From NCBI GenBank assembly GCA_964613585.1, contig CAZTHL010000007.1, positions 14,210 through 78,209 of the forward strand: DNA of 64,000 nucleotides, in the 5' to 3' direction. The notes under the pieces are model-generated. The model was not told the DNA's origin and searched no databases. It worked only from the letters and a program-made list of their open reading frames with translations. Of this stretch, positions 55,410-63,998 are shown one piece after another; the stretch's first letter is position 1, and each line of letters opens with the position of its first letter. Made by a program: the position numbers and the translations under genes. The stretch is from CAZTHL01 sp964613585 (lineage in GTDB: Bacteria > Pseudomonadota > Alphaproteobacteria > DSM-16000 > Inquilinaceae).

Positions 55410-56498
55410 GTGAGCCCGCGCGCCCCGGCCCGGGCGGGCTCGGCGCTGACCCGGCAGCGGGTCGCCGCGGCCTGGACCTTCGTCCTGCCGCTCCTCGTCG
55501 TGCTCGGGCTGGTCGCCGGCTGGCCGCTGGTCCGCACCATGGCCTTCAGCCTGACCGACGCCACCCTGGCGGCCGACGACGCGCCGCAGTTCATCGGCCT
55601 GCGCAACTACGCCTTCTACGGGCCCACCCTCGAGGACTGGGATCCGGAGCTCGGCGGCTACTTCATCTACTACGAGCCGGACGACGCGCTCCTGGTCTAC
55701 CGGCCGGACACGGACGCCTTCGTCGACCTCGACACCGGCGAGCCCTATCCGGGCGAGGTCGACCGCTCCCTCGTGTTCCGCTGGCAGGGCGTGCTGACCG
55801 ACGGCCTGTGGTGGCGCTCGGTCTGGAACACCGCGGTCTTCACCGTCGCCTCGGTCGGCCTCGAGGTGGTGCTGGGCGTGATCATCGCGCTCACGCTCAA
55901 CGCCCACCTGCCCGGCCGCGGCCTGCTGCGCGCCGCCATCCTGATCCCCTGGGCCATCCCGACCGTGGTCTCGGCCGAGATGTGGGGCTGGATGCTGAAC
56001 GACCAGTACGGCGTCATCAACGAGCTGCTGCTCTGGCTCGGGGTCCTGTCCGAGCGGGTCGCCTTCACCGCCGACCCGGACCTGGCGCTGCCGGCGGTGA
56101 TCGCCGTCGACGTCTGGAAGACTACCCCGTTCATGGCGCTGCTGGTGCTGGCCGCCCTGCAGCTGCTGCCGGGCGAGATCTACGAGGCCGGCCGGGTCGA
56201 CGGCGTGCACCCGCTGCGCATGTTCTTCCGGGTCACCCTGCCGCTGATCTGGCCGGCGCTCATGGTGGCGATCATCTTCCGCGCGCTCGACGCCCTGCGG
56301 ATCTTCGACCTCATCTACGTGCTCACCGCCAACACGCCGGAGACCATGTCCATGTCGGTGTACGCCCGGCAGCAGCTGGTCGACTTCCAGAACCTCGGCC
56401 TCGGCTCGGCGGCCTCGACCACCCTGTTCCTGATCGTCGCCCTGTTCACCGTGATCGCCATCACGGTCGGCCGGGTGCGCTTCGACCAGCCGCGCTAG
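55410..56498 (+). CDS. Sugar ABC permease, MalF type, with periplasmic insertion
   Basis: A 362-residue permease with six helices. TM1 is FVLPLLVVLGLVAGWPLV; the EAA loop is EIYEAGRVDGVHPLRMFF followed by RVTLPLIWPAL. Between TM1 and TM2 there is an extra segment of about 60 residues (YFIYYEPDDALLVYRPDTD and beyond) absent from ordinary MalF-type proteins. The start is GTG 55410; the 57 bp before it are a CCCCGCCCCGGC-rich tract. The next permease follows 12 bp after the stop. Confidence 0.9.
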   Translation: MSPRAPARAGSALTRQRVAAAWTFVLPLLVVLGLVAGWPLVRTMAFSLTDATLAADDAPQFIGLRNYAFYGPTLEDWDPELGGYFIYYEPDDALLVYRPDTDAFVDLDTGEPYPGEVDRSLVFRWQGVLTDGLWWRSVWNTAVFTVASVGLEVVLGVIIALTLNAHLPGRGLLRAAILIPWAIPTVVSAEMWGWMLNDQYGVINELLLWLGVLSERVAFTADPDLALPAVIAVDVWKTTPFMALLVLAALQLLPGEIYEAGRVDGVHPLRMFFRVTLPLIWPALMVAIIFRALDALRIFDLIYVLTANTPETMSMSVYARQQLVDFQNLGLGSAASTTLFLIVALFTVIAITVGRVRFDQPR

Positions 56499-56510
56499 GG
56501 GCCGACCGCC

Positions 56511-57350
56511 ATGGGCTACCGCACCCGGCAGCGGCTGTTCCGCGCCGCCTTCTACCTGCTGGTGGCAGCCATCGTGCTGTACACGGTGTTCCCGTTCTAC
56601 TGGGCCGTCGTCTCGTCGCTCAAGACCGGCTCGGCGCTGTTCCAGGTCGACCTGGTGCCGCCGGAGCCGGCCTGGGGCAACTACGTCGCCGTGTTCCGCG
56701 AGCAGCCGTTCGCCCGCAACATCCTCAACTCGGTCCTGGTCGCCGTGCTGACCGTGGCGATCTCGCTGCTCCTGGCGGTGACCGCGGCCTACGCCCTCGG
56801 CCGGGTGGCGTTCCGCGGCCGCGCCACCCTGCTGCTGGTCATCCTCGGCGTCTCCATGTTCCCGCAGGTGGCGGTGCTGTCCGGCATGTTCGAGCTGGTT
56901 CGCGCGCTCGGCCTGTTCAACAGCTGGTGGGCGCTGATCCTGTCCTACATGATCTTCACCCTGCCCTTCACGGTCTGGGTGCTGACCACGTTCATGCGCG
57001 AGCTGCCGCGCGAGCTCGAGGAGGCGGCGATCATCGACGGCGCCACGCCCTGGCAGACGGTGACCCGGGTGTTCCTGCCGCTGCTCGGGCCCGCCATGGC
57101 GACCACCGGGCTGCTCGCCTTCATCGCCGCGTGGAACGAGTTCCTGTTCGCGCTCACCTTCACCCTGACCAACGAGATGCGCACCGTGCCGGTGGCGATC
57201 GCGCTGATCACCGGCGGCAGCCAGTTCGAGCTGCCCTGGGGCAACATCATGGCCGCCTCGGTGATCGTGACGGTGCCGCTCATCGTCCTGGTGCTGATCT
57301 TTCAACGCAGGATCGTGTCCGGCCTGACCGCCGGCGCGGTCAAGGGCTGA
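56511..57350 (+). CDS. Sugar ABC permease, MalG type
   Basis: A 279-residue six-helix permease. TM1 is FYLLVAAIVLYTVFPFYWAV; the EAA motif is ELEEAAIIDGATPWQTVTRV then FLPLLGPAMATTG, and AAWNEFLFALTFT is the conserved late segment. Pairs with the preceding MalF-type subunit to form the channel. Confidence 0.93.
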   Translation: MGYRTRQRLFRAAFYLLVAAIVLYTVFPFYWAVVSSLKTGSALFQVDLVPPEPAWGNYVAVFREQPFARNILNSVLVAVLTVAISLLLAVTAAYALGRVAFRGRATLLLVILGVSMFPQVAVLSGMFELVRALGLFNSWWALILSYMIFTLPFTVWVLTTFMRELPRELEEAAIIDGATPWQTVTRVFLPLLGPAMATTGLLAFIAAWNEFLFALTFTLTNEMRTVPVAIALITGGSQFELPWGNIMAASVIVTVPLIVLVLIFQRRIVSGLTAGAVKG

Positions 57351-57404
57351 CGCGGCGGCGTCGCGGACGGCGGCGCATCCGCGGTCGACTACGGGAGAGG
57401 CGCC

Positions 57405-58571
<1,167 letters not shown>

Positions 58572-59309
58572 GCGGAGGCCGGGCCGGTTTGGGGCGGCGC
58601 CGGCCGGCTGGCCGTGTAGCGCTTTGTCAAGGACTGTAGGGTCGGCGCCCGAGCCGGCCGCCCCGGCGCGGCGCCCGGCGCCGGGCCCGGCGAAAGCGCC
58701 GCGCGGGCCGGTGAGGAGCAAGACGTCGATTGCCGCAGGGCCGGCGGCGGACCCGGTACCGGCCGCGGCGGCCCGGGGGCCGGCCCCGGCACCGCCGCCG
58801 ACGGTCCGCCTCACGCCGGCGCCGCCCGGACCCTCGTGCCGGGACGGGTCCATTGGGTCGGCGGCGGGGCCGGCCGCGGCGCCGGAGGCCGACGAGGCCG
58901 CACCGGGCCCGGGCCCCGGCCCCCGCCGCGCCCCCGGCCGCTCCGTGCTCTCGCTTGTGCCCCATGCCATGACCCTGGTCCTCCATCGCCGGCCAACCAT
59001 GCGCCGACGCGGGCATATAGGATCATGAACCTTTATATAAGGTTAAAAGAGCCGCAATATCCGATGATGGCGAAGAGAATAGGTTCGAATAGCGGGATAG
59101 CGGATCCGAAGAGGACGTCGATCGGACGAGAACCCCACGCCCCACGCCGAGCCGGCTGGCCGCCGCACCGCCTCATCCGGCATCCCTCGCCGAGGCAAAG
59201 GATCCGACACGCAAGGATGCGAGCCGCTGTCACGGGGCCTCCGTCCGGAACGTCAAGGTGAGGTCGACCGATGGACTGGGCAGGATCGGGCCCGGGGGCG
59301 GCCCCTTCC
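58572..59309. other. Low-complexity GC-rich spacer, then AT-rich island
   Basis: 58640-58970 is dominated by GGCCGGG/CCCGGCC-type low complexity without a supported gene. 59010-59110 is abruptly AT-rich and contains a palindrome. This marks the left margin of the decayed accessory region. The open frames through it on the minus strand are composition artefacts. Confidence 0.6.
59028..59044. promoter_or_regulatory. AT-rich palindrome
   Basis: AACCTT-TATAT-AAGGTT: perfect 6-bp arms around a 5-base AT centre in an otherwise GC-rich region. Operator, origin-like site or element end; function unknown. Confidence 0.3.
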
Positions 59310-59702
59310 GGAGCTAGACTGCCGAACGCGGCCTTGAGCGTGCGCGGCAGCGGCCAGGCCGGCCCGCGCCGGCTTCCCCGGTCCATGACGGCGGCCCGAT
59401 CGACGCAGCCGCGGGCATGCGGATAGTGGGCATGCGGATAGTGGAGATGTCGGCGCCCCACACCGGGTTCCCCCGCTCGCGCGCCATATCGCGCCGGCGA
59501 GCGGGGCAGACCCGGTGATCCGGGGCCGGCCGGCGGGTCCGCGGGCGCGGATCGATCGCCGCCAAGCCCATCCGCCGCATCCCCCGCGGCTCCGGCTTGC
59601 GGTTCAGCGCGCATCCGGCCGTCGGCCGCCACGCGGTGTCCGCCGGGCGCCGTGGCACGGGGTCCGCCGATAGCGCTCGTCGATCCGCGGCATCAGCGCC
59701 AG
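59310..59702 (-). pseudogene. IS3-family transposase OrfB remnant (N-terminal/middle part)
   Basis: Read leftward across several frames, the segment matches IS3-family (IS407-like) OrfB in order. ALMPRIDERYRRTP corresponds to the family 'LMRRIDELHLEYP'. Next come LNRKPEPRGMRRMGL, then NPVWGADIST for the 'NQVWAADITYI' core, and RGCVDRAAVMDRGSRRG for 'RGFVYLTAVIDWFSRR', ending TLKAAFGS. At least two frame changes and a 16-bp direct duplication (GGGCATGCGGATAGTG near 59410-59440) break it. No inverted ends were found. It begins just downstream of the TIR-FGE gene. Confidence 0.75.
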
Positions 59703-59728
59703 GGTGCCGCCCGCGGCCCGAAATGTCG

Positions 59729-59747
59729 CTGGGGGCTCCGCCCCCAG
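59729..59747. terminator. Strong hairpin 26 bp after the TIR-FGE stop
   Basis: CTGGGGGC, TCC, GCCCCCAG: perfect 8-bp stem with a 3-base loop. No T-tract follows on the minus strand. It could be a terminator, a common GC-rich genomic hairpin, or the post-variable-region hairpin of a retroelement target. Confidence 0.6.
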
Positions 59748-59772
59748 ACCCCCGAGATAAAGAGGCCAAGAG

Positions 59773-61083
59773 TCAAGGGGTAAGCGTCCTGGCGACCCGA
59801 AAACCGACAACGCTGCCCCGGTTGTCGGGATTGTTCCTGATGCGATCGGCGGATCGGAGGTACTCTGGACCGACGTACCAGGAGCCGCCCCGCAGCACAC
59901 GACGACTGCAATCTCCAGTTGTCCACGCGCTGCCATTAACCGGCGCGCCCTGATAGCTATCGTTCCAGCAGTCCTCGACCCACTCCCACACATTGCCATG
60001 CATATCATGGAGACCCCGGGCATTGGCCGGATAGGATGCGACCTCCGTCGTCTGCCTGACATCGAAATGGAAGTTGGCCTGCTCCGCGCTGATATCCTCC
60101 CCGAACACATAGCGCGTCGTCGTCCCCGCCCGCGCCGCGTATTCCCACTCCGCCTCCGACAAAAGCCGATAGGGCTGGCCGGTCATCTCACCCAGCCAGC
60201 GGACATAGGCCTGCGCATCCTGCCACGAGACATTGATCACCGGCCGCCGCCCCCGCCCCCAGCCTTCATCCTTAGGCGGCGGCGCACCCGTGGCCGCGCC
60301 GAACCGGTCGTATTCCTCGAACGTCACCGGATAGCGCCCCACCGCCAGGCGATAGCCGATCTGCACATAATGCTGCGGCCGCTCGTCACCGTCCCCGACG
60401 CCGTCGGGCGACCCCATCAGGAAGCTCCCCTTCGGCAAGGCCACCATCTCCGGGCACCAAGGCTCGTCCCGGTCGCGGAACACCGAAAGATCTTGAATTC
60501 CCGAATCCTTCGACTGGCGGATGTCTGGCTCTATGGGATGGGGTGGTGCGGGCGCCGGCTGTTCGGGCGCTTTCGGACCGTCCGGCCGTTCGGCCTCGAT
60601 CTCCGGCGGCTGCGGCACCCGGTCCTCCTCCGGGCTCTCGGTCACGCCCAGGGCATCCCGCAGCCCGCGCAGCAGGCGTTCGAAGCCGCGGTCCTCGGCC
60701 AGCTCGACCCAGTGCAAGTCGCGCAGGCTCAGCCCCTGGTTGGGAATCTGCAGATTCGGAATCTCGCAGGCGTCGAGCTTGACCGGGATGATGTAGATCC
60801 GCTCCGGCGGGCGCTCGCCATAGGCGGCCAGGGCGGTGCGGAATTCCGTGTGCACGTACCCCTGCTTGCCGACCGACCGGCTCGACAGGCAGGCGACGAA
60901 GATGGCCGCGTCCCGGATCGCGTTCGGGATCACCACCCGCCAATTCTGGCCGGGCAGCAGATCCTCCTCATCCAGCCAGGGCGCAAAGCCTTCCGCCCTC
61001 AATTGCGCGTAGAGCGTGCGGACCTGCGCCTTGTCCTCCGAGGCATGCGCCAGGAAGATCCTCTTCTCGATGTCGCCCGGCAT
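59773..61083 (-). CDS. TIR-domain protein fused to FGE-like (sulfatase-modifying fold) domain
   Basis: A 436-residue soluble protein. Residues 6-130 are a TIR domain: RIFLAHASEDKAQV, PWLDEEDLLPGQNW, and YVHTEFRTAL, whose E80 matches the catalytic glutamate of NAD-consuming TIRs. A Pro-rich linker (about 135-190) leads to an FGE-sulfatase-fold domain (about 205-436; PKGSFLMGSPDG, YPVTFEEYDRF, PVINVSWQDAQAY, LSEAEWEYAARAG, NVWEWVEDCW, RVLRGGSW, GFRVAR). Real FGE enzymes have two cysteines after GGSW; here the residues are YVGPEYL, so the domain is probably a ligand-binding module. The start is ATG 61083 or GTG 61089. Suggested role: immune or conflict effector. Confidence 0.88.
   Translation of the reverse strand: MPGDIEKRIFLAHASEDKAQVRTLYAQLRAEGFAPWLDEEDLLPGQNWRVVIPNAIRDAAIFVACLSSRSVGKQGYVHTEFRTALAAYGERPPERIYIIPVKLDACEIPNLQIPNQGLSLRDLHWVELAEDRGFERLLRGLRDALGVTESPEEDRVPQPPEIEAERPDGPKAPEQPAPAPPHPIEPDIRQSKDSGIQDLSVFRDRDEPWCPEMVALPKGSFLMGSPDGVGDGDERPQHYVQIGYRLAVGRYPVTFEEYDRFGAATGAPPPKDEGWGRGRRPVINVSWQDAQAYVRWLGEMTGQPYRLLSEAEWEYAARAGTTTRYVFGEDISAEQANFHFDVRQTTEVASYPANARGLHDMHGNVWEWVEDCWNDSYQGAPVNGSAWTTGDCSRRVLRGGSWYVGPEYLRSADRIRNNPDNRGSVVGFRVARTLTP
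59791..59898 (-). other. Candidate DGR variable-region-like segment of the TIR-FGE gene
   Basis: The last coding 110 bp match the protein pattern of retroelement-diversified FGE targets: RGGSW, seven variable residues, RSA-R, four variable, P-R, variable, GFR. It ends in an 18-base adenine-free stretch (minus strand GTCGGTTTTCGGGTCGCC), as expected of an IMH-like end. Most differing codons (TAC, GTC, GGT, ATC, GGC, AGC) could arise from AAC/AAT by adenine changes. Ordinary FGE-like proteins can share the pattern; no template repeat or reverse transcriptase is visible here. Confidence 0.35.
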
Positions 61084-61123
61084 CGCCACCGCCGCATCCC
61101 GGCCTGCCCTGCCACGTCATGCC

Positions 61124-61196
61124 GCCGAGCCGACGAGATCACTCGTCCTCGCCCGAGGGCGCGCCCCAGCCGATGGCGGAGGCCATCGGCTCGCTC
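61124..61196 (-). repeat. Family B repeat, inverted copy
   Basis: On the minus strand it reads AGCCGATGGC-N4-GCCATCGGCT, then GGGGCGCGCCC, then CTCGTCGGCTCGGCGGCAT, the same order as the 16656-16757 copy. Confidence 0.65.
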
Positions 61197-61343
61197 GTAT
61201 CCGATACACGTTCCAACAATGACCCACTTTCCCGGGCATGGGAAGCCGCCGTTGCCCCCGCTTGGCCGGACACCGCGGCTGACGGGCGGGCTCGGACGAG
61301 TTCGCGTGGCGAGCGCCCGCGGCGCCCGGACGGTGAACGGTCT

Positions 61344-61660
61344 TCACGGCCGCTCGGCGAGGATGGTCTCCGTGAACCGGCCCTTGCCGTCCATCGAGAG
61401 CGCCATCCCGGCGGCCGCGAGCCGGGGGCCGCGAGCCACGGGGCCGCGAGCCGCGGGGCCGCGAGCCACGGGGCCGAGAGCCGGGGTGCCGCGAGCGTGT
61501 CGGTGACGCCCGCGCCGGTGAACTGGCGGCCCCGGTCGGTGTTGCAGAGGCTCAGCCGGCCCGGGCCAGCGAGGGGCTCGTCCAGAGCGTCACTGCAGAA
61601 CGCGGCCTCGCACGTGCTCGACAGCGGTCAGGCCAGCCCGCGCCGGCTCCCCCGGTCCAT
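61344..61660 (-). pseudogene. IS3-family transposase OrfB remnant (catalytic core part)
   Basis: Leftward reading shows, in order, MDRGSRRG, LTAVEHVRGRVLQ, SDALDEPLAGPGRLSLCNTD, RGRQFTGAGVTDTL and ALSMDGKGRFTETILAERP then a stop. This is the OrfB core from the first region through the NTDxGxQFTS aspartate block to the 'ISMDGRGRxxDNIFIERLW' glutamate block. Frameshifts and a 15-bp tandem repeat expansion (61413-61496) interrupt it. The first 68 bp (61594-61661) are about 87% identical to 59320-59387. Confidence 0.8.
61413..61496. repeat. 15-bp tandem repeat inside the transposase remnant
   Basis: Six tandem units of about 15 bp (CCGCGAGCCACGGGG type), unit starts at 61415, 61429, 61444, 61459, 61474 and 61489. 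It sits between the conserved Asp and Glu blocks of the transposase remnant. Confidence 0.85.
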
Positions 61661-61689
61661 GAGACCCCGAACCACACACGTTCTGCTTG

Positions 61690-61765
61690 TGATTGCGAGC
61701 GGAGCGACGCGATCCGGGCTGCCTCATGGGTGCAGCAGAGCCAGGCGCCTGGATTGCTTCACTGG
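61690..61765. repeat. Possible intergenic palindromic repeat
   Basis: GATTGCGAGCGGAGCGACGC followed by GATCC, and about 45 bp later GGATTGCTTCAC: resembles the 'ATTGCGAGCGNAGCG...GCAATCC' palindromic repeats common in Proteobacteria. Only similarity by eye. Confidence 0.3.
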
Positions 61766-61875
61766 GCTTGCTGTGACGCGCCGTAAGCTTGCCCTGCTCG
61801 TGGAGCGCGCGGACCATGAGGAGCGCCGGCGGGATCCGAGACGCCCACCCTCGACAGGGACGCGCGGCCATCCGG

Positions 61876-62439
61876 TCACGCCCACACCGCCTCGAGCCGG
61901 AACGCCGTCGCCTCGAACGGCGGCACCGGCCTCGCCCTCGAGCGCCGGGATCGGCCGCCACGCCGCGCCATCGAGCGCGAACGCCGCAAGCCTGCGCGCC
62001 TCCGGGTCGACCAGCCACAGCTGCGGCACTCCGAGCGCGGCATGGAGCTCACGCTTGCGGCCCGCATCGGAATCCCGCGTGACCGGCGAAAGCACCTCGC
62101 CGACCCGGTCCGGCGCCGTCTCGAAGGCCCGCATCTTCGGCACCCGCGGCATCCGCTCGCGCCGCCGGCCGACCGGATCCGGGACCGGCCCCGGGGCCGC
62201 CAAGGTGCAGGTCGATCGAGTCGAGGATCCACCAGCCGCCCGGGCCGTCGGGATCGATGAAGACGGGAACGCTCAACGCGCCGCCCAGGATCGACGCCGC
62301 CACGGCGTGCGGCGAGGCCGGCCGCGGCTGCAGGCTCACCTCGCCGTCGACCAGTTCGGCGCTCATGGTCGGCGGTGCGTTCAGCACGTCCTGCCGGGCC
62401 GGCCGGCCGCTTGATCCGCGGCGCGGTGATCGCGGACAT
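61876..62439 (-). pseudogene. Uma2/DUF820-family nuclease pseudogene, three frame changes
   Basis: A recognisable Uma2-type protein is spread over three frames. MSAITAPRIKRPA begins at 62439. After a shift come QDVLNAPPTMSAELVDGEVS, SPHAVAASILGGAL, and GGWWILDSIDLHLG. After a second shift come RRRERMPRVPK, DRVGEVLSPVT and LGVPQLWLVDPEARRL. After a third shift the end is VPPFEATAFRLEAVWA and a stop at 61876. Each change equals one added base (or two lost), so the three together restore the original frame. Intact members are putative PD-(D/E)XK endonucleases of unknown role, often in multiple copies. Confidence 0.8.
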
Positions 62440-62805
62440 GGAGCCCCGCCGGCATGCCTGCGCACGCATGCCCGAATGAGTGGACTGTGCCATCCCGGGC
62501 GCCGCTGCCATGGCCCGTCGGCGTCACGGCGCCGGGCGGCCGGCCGGCCCGGCGGCATCCGCCGGGCGGCTGTCCCGGGCTGGGCACCGGATACCGCCCG
62601 GCGGCCGTCGTCTCAGACCCGGCTCCCGGGCCCGCGGCTGCTCGTGCGCCGTCGTGAGGTCACGCCGGCCCGTGCCGAGGATCGCATCGGCGGCACCGTC
62701 GGCATGGCCGGTCCCGATCCTTGCTGCATCGGCGTTCCGGCTGCCGATGACCCTTCGGGCCGCGTCCGCTCGAAGGCCCTTGGCCGCCCGGGTCGGGACC
62801 GCCGG
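62440..62805. other. Gene-free stretch between Uma2 pseudogene and metallothionein
   Basis: GC-rich with short palindromic GCCGGCCGG runs (62530-62560). I see no gene, terminator or repeat from the two named families. Confidence 0.5.
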
Positions 62806-62973
62806 TCAACCCTTGCAGCCGCAGCCCCCGTGACCGCAGCCGGCCCCCGCGCCATGCCCGGTCGCGCAGGCGTCGCTGCAGAAATTGCGGCCATCCTTCT
62901 GGATCGCCTCCTTGATCGGGACCACGCACACGCAGTCCGGGCACGCACACTTCTGAGATGTCACGTCGACCAT
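62806..62973 (-). CDS. Bacterial metallothionein
   Basis: A 55-residue cysteine-rich protein of the SmtA/BmtA metallothionein family: KCACPDCVCVV, then RNFCSDACATGHG, and a Gly/His/Cys tail (CGHGGCGCKG). Nine cysteines and two histidines would bind Zn/Cd clusters. AGGGAAGG precedes ATG 62973. The start lies inside the last 13 nt of the ArsR-type gene, so the two are coupled and presumably metal-induced. Confidence 0.93.
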   Translation of the reverse strand: MVDVTSQKCACPDCVCVVPIKEAIQKDGRNFCSDACATGHGAGAGCGHGGCGCKG

Positions 62974-63365
62974 AACCTTCCCTCTCTCCATCCGACCTGG
63001 ACCGCCATGCCAGAGTCGGCGTTCGGTCCAGGAGGATCATCGACAGGATCATGACCGAACAGATGGTCGGCCATGATCACCAGCACGTCGCGAACGCACT
63101 GATCCGCGAGGACATAGAAGACCTGCTTGCCGCGCCGTTCGGCCTTCACCAGCCGCGCCGCCCGAAGAAGGCGCAAGTGATGGCTGACCAGCGACGGCGA
63201 CAGGCCCAGCCGATCCGCGAGGTCGCCCGAGCTGACCTCGTCATCGGCGCAGCCCAGGACGATGGCCAGCCGTGTCGGATCGGCCAGAAGACCGAAGGTC
63301 TCGGCGATACGCACCGTACGATCGGCGCCCAGCGTGGGGATCGGCTTAACGCTCACGACAGTCAT
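62961..63365 (-). CDS. ArsR/SmtB-family metal-responsive repressor
   Basis: A 134-residue winged-helix repressor: RIAETFGLLADPTRLAIVLG, SSGDLADRLGLSPSLVSHHL (recognition helix), VKAERRGKQVFYVLAD. The following helix aligns with the SmtB alpha-5 zinc site as D88, C90 (for the usual His) and H101; the usual fourth ligand is Gly, with H105 one residue away. The start is uncertain (ATG 63365, or 63398 upstream); neither has a good ribosome site. Coupled to metallothionein downstream. Confidence 0.9.
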   Translation of the reverse strand: MTVVSVKPIPTLGADRTVRIAETFGLLADPTRLAIVLGCADDEVSSGDLADRLGLSPSLVSHHLRLLRAARLVKAERRGKQVFYVLADQCVRDVLVIMADHLFGHDPVDDPPGPNADSGMAVQVGWREGRLWST

Positions 63366-63633
63366 ATAATACAACAGATGCTCAAATGTTCCACCCATAA
63401 AATGATCGGGCACCGGTCCGCAAAGGCTGGCAGCGCCTTTCCGTGACCCCCCGCCGCGGGCTGAAAGGCTTTCTTCCGTAGCTGGCTACCGTAGCCGGCT
63501 GCCGGCAGGTCCATGCCGAGGAGGTCGAAGGCCTGTCGCTGCAGCGGGGTGGGGTCGGCGTAGGCGGTTCAGCCTCGCTCCTTGCCGGGCTGGCCCGCGG
63601 CGGAGAAATGGCAAAAACTTGATTATGTTACGC
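63366..63633. other. ArsR promoter region and spacer
   Basis: The part next to the ArsR start (63360-63400) is AT-rich (ATAATACAACAGATGCTC), fit for promoter and operator. The remainder up to the DUF5615 pseudogene shows no gene. Confidence 0.5.
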
Positions 63634-63998
63634 TCATTGGCAGCAGGCGAACAGGGCACGCCCGACGTCGACGGTCAACAGCGCTCCGAGCTCCAATTCC
63701 ATGGATGCGGCGTCCAGCGCCGCAACGACCAGGGCGTCAGCGGCCTCCGGCGTGACGTTGTCCGCGCGGAGCTGGACCACGCTCGGCTTGGCCCCGTTCG
63801 TCACGGCAAGGATCTCCCCGAAGTCCAGATCGTGGCGTGGGTCAGAACGACGAAAACGGCATTCCTCGCGAAGCTCAGGATCTCGGCGTCCGGTGCGTCA
63901 AGGGGGCCGACGTAGGACCGGTGCAGCGCCTCGAACCCGGCAGCCTCGAGCACGCCGACCCATCTCGGCGACAGGTTCATGTCGATCAGGAGCGTCAT
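63634..63998 (-). pseudogene. DUF5615 (PIN-like) toxin-type pseudogene
   Basis: It starts MTLLIDMNLSPRWVGVLEAA and reads GPLDAPDAEILSFAR and VFVVLTH. A 5-bp tandem duplication at 63831-63840 (CGTGGCGTGG on the plus strand) then shifts the frame. Removing one copy restores LTHDLDFGEILAVTNG and VVQLRADNVTPEAADALV. The reading ends at the stop at 63634 with an atypical tail (GRALFACCQ). DUF5615 proteins usually pair with a DUF433 antitoxin, which would lie just beyond the right edge. Confidence 0.82.

Noticed and set aside
58590..58640. TGTAGCGCTTTGTCAAGGACTG, looks like a possible insertion-sequence end
   Set aside because: No matching inverted end or target duplication was found in the window.
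59080..59110. GGTTCGAATAG, resembling a tRNA T-loop
   Set aside because: No acceptor, D-arm or anticodon stem can be drawn around it.
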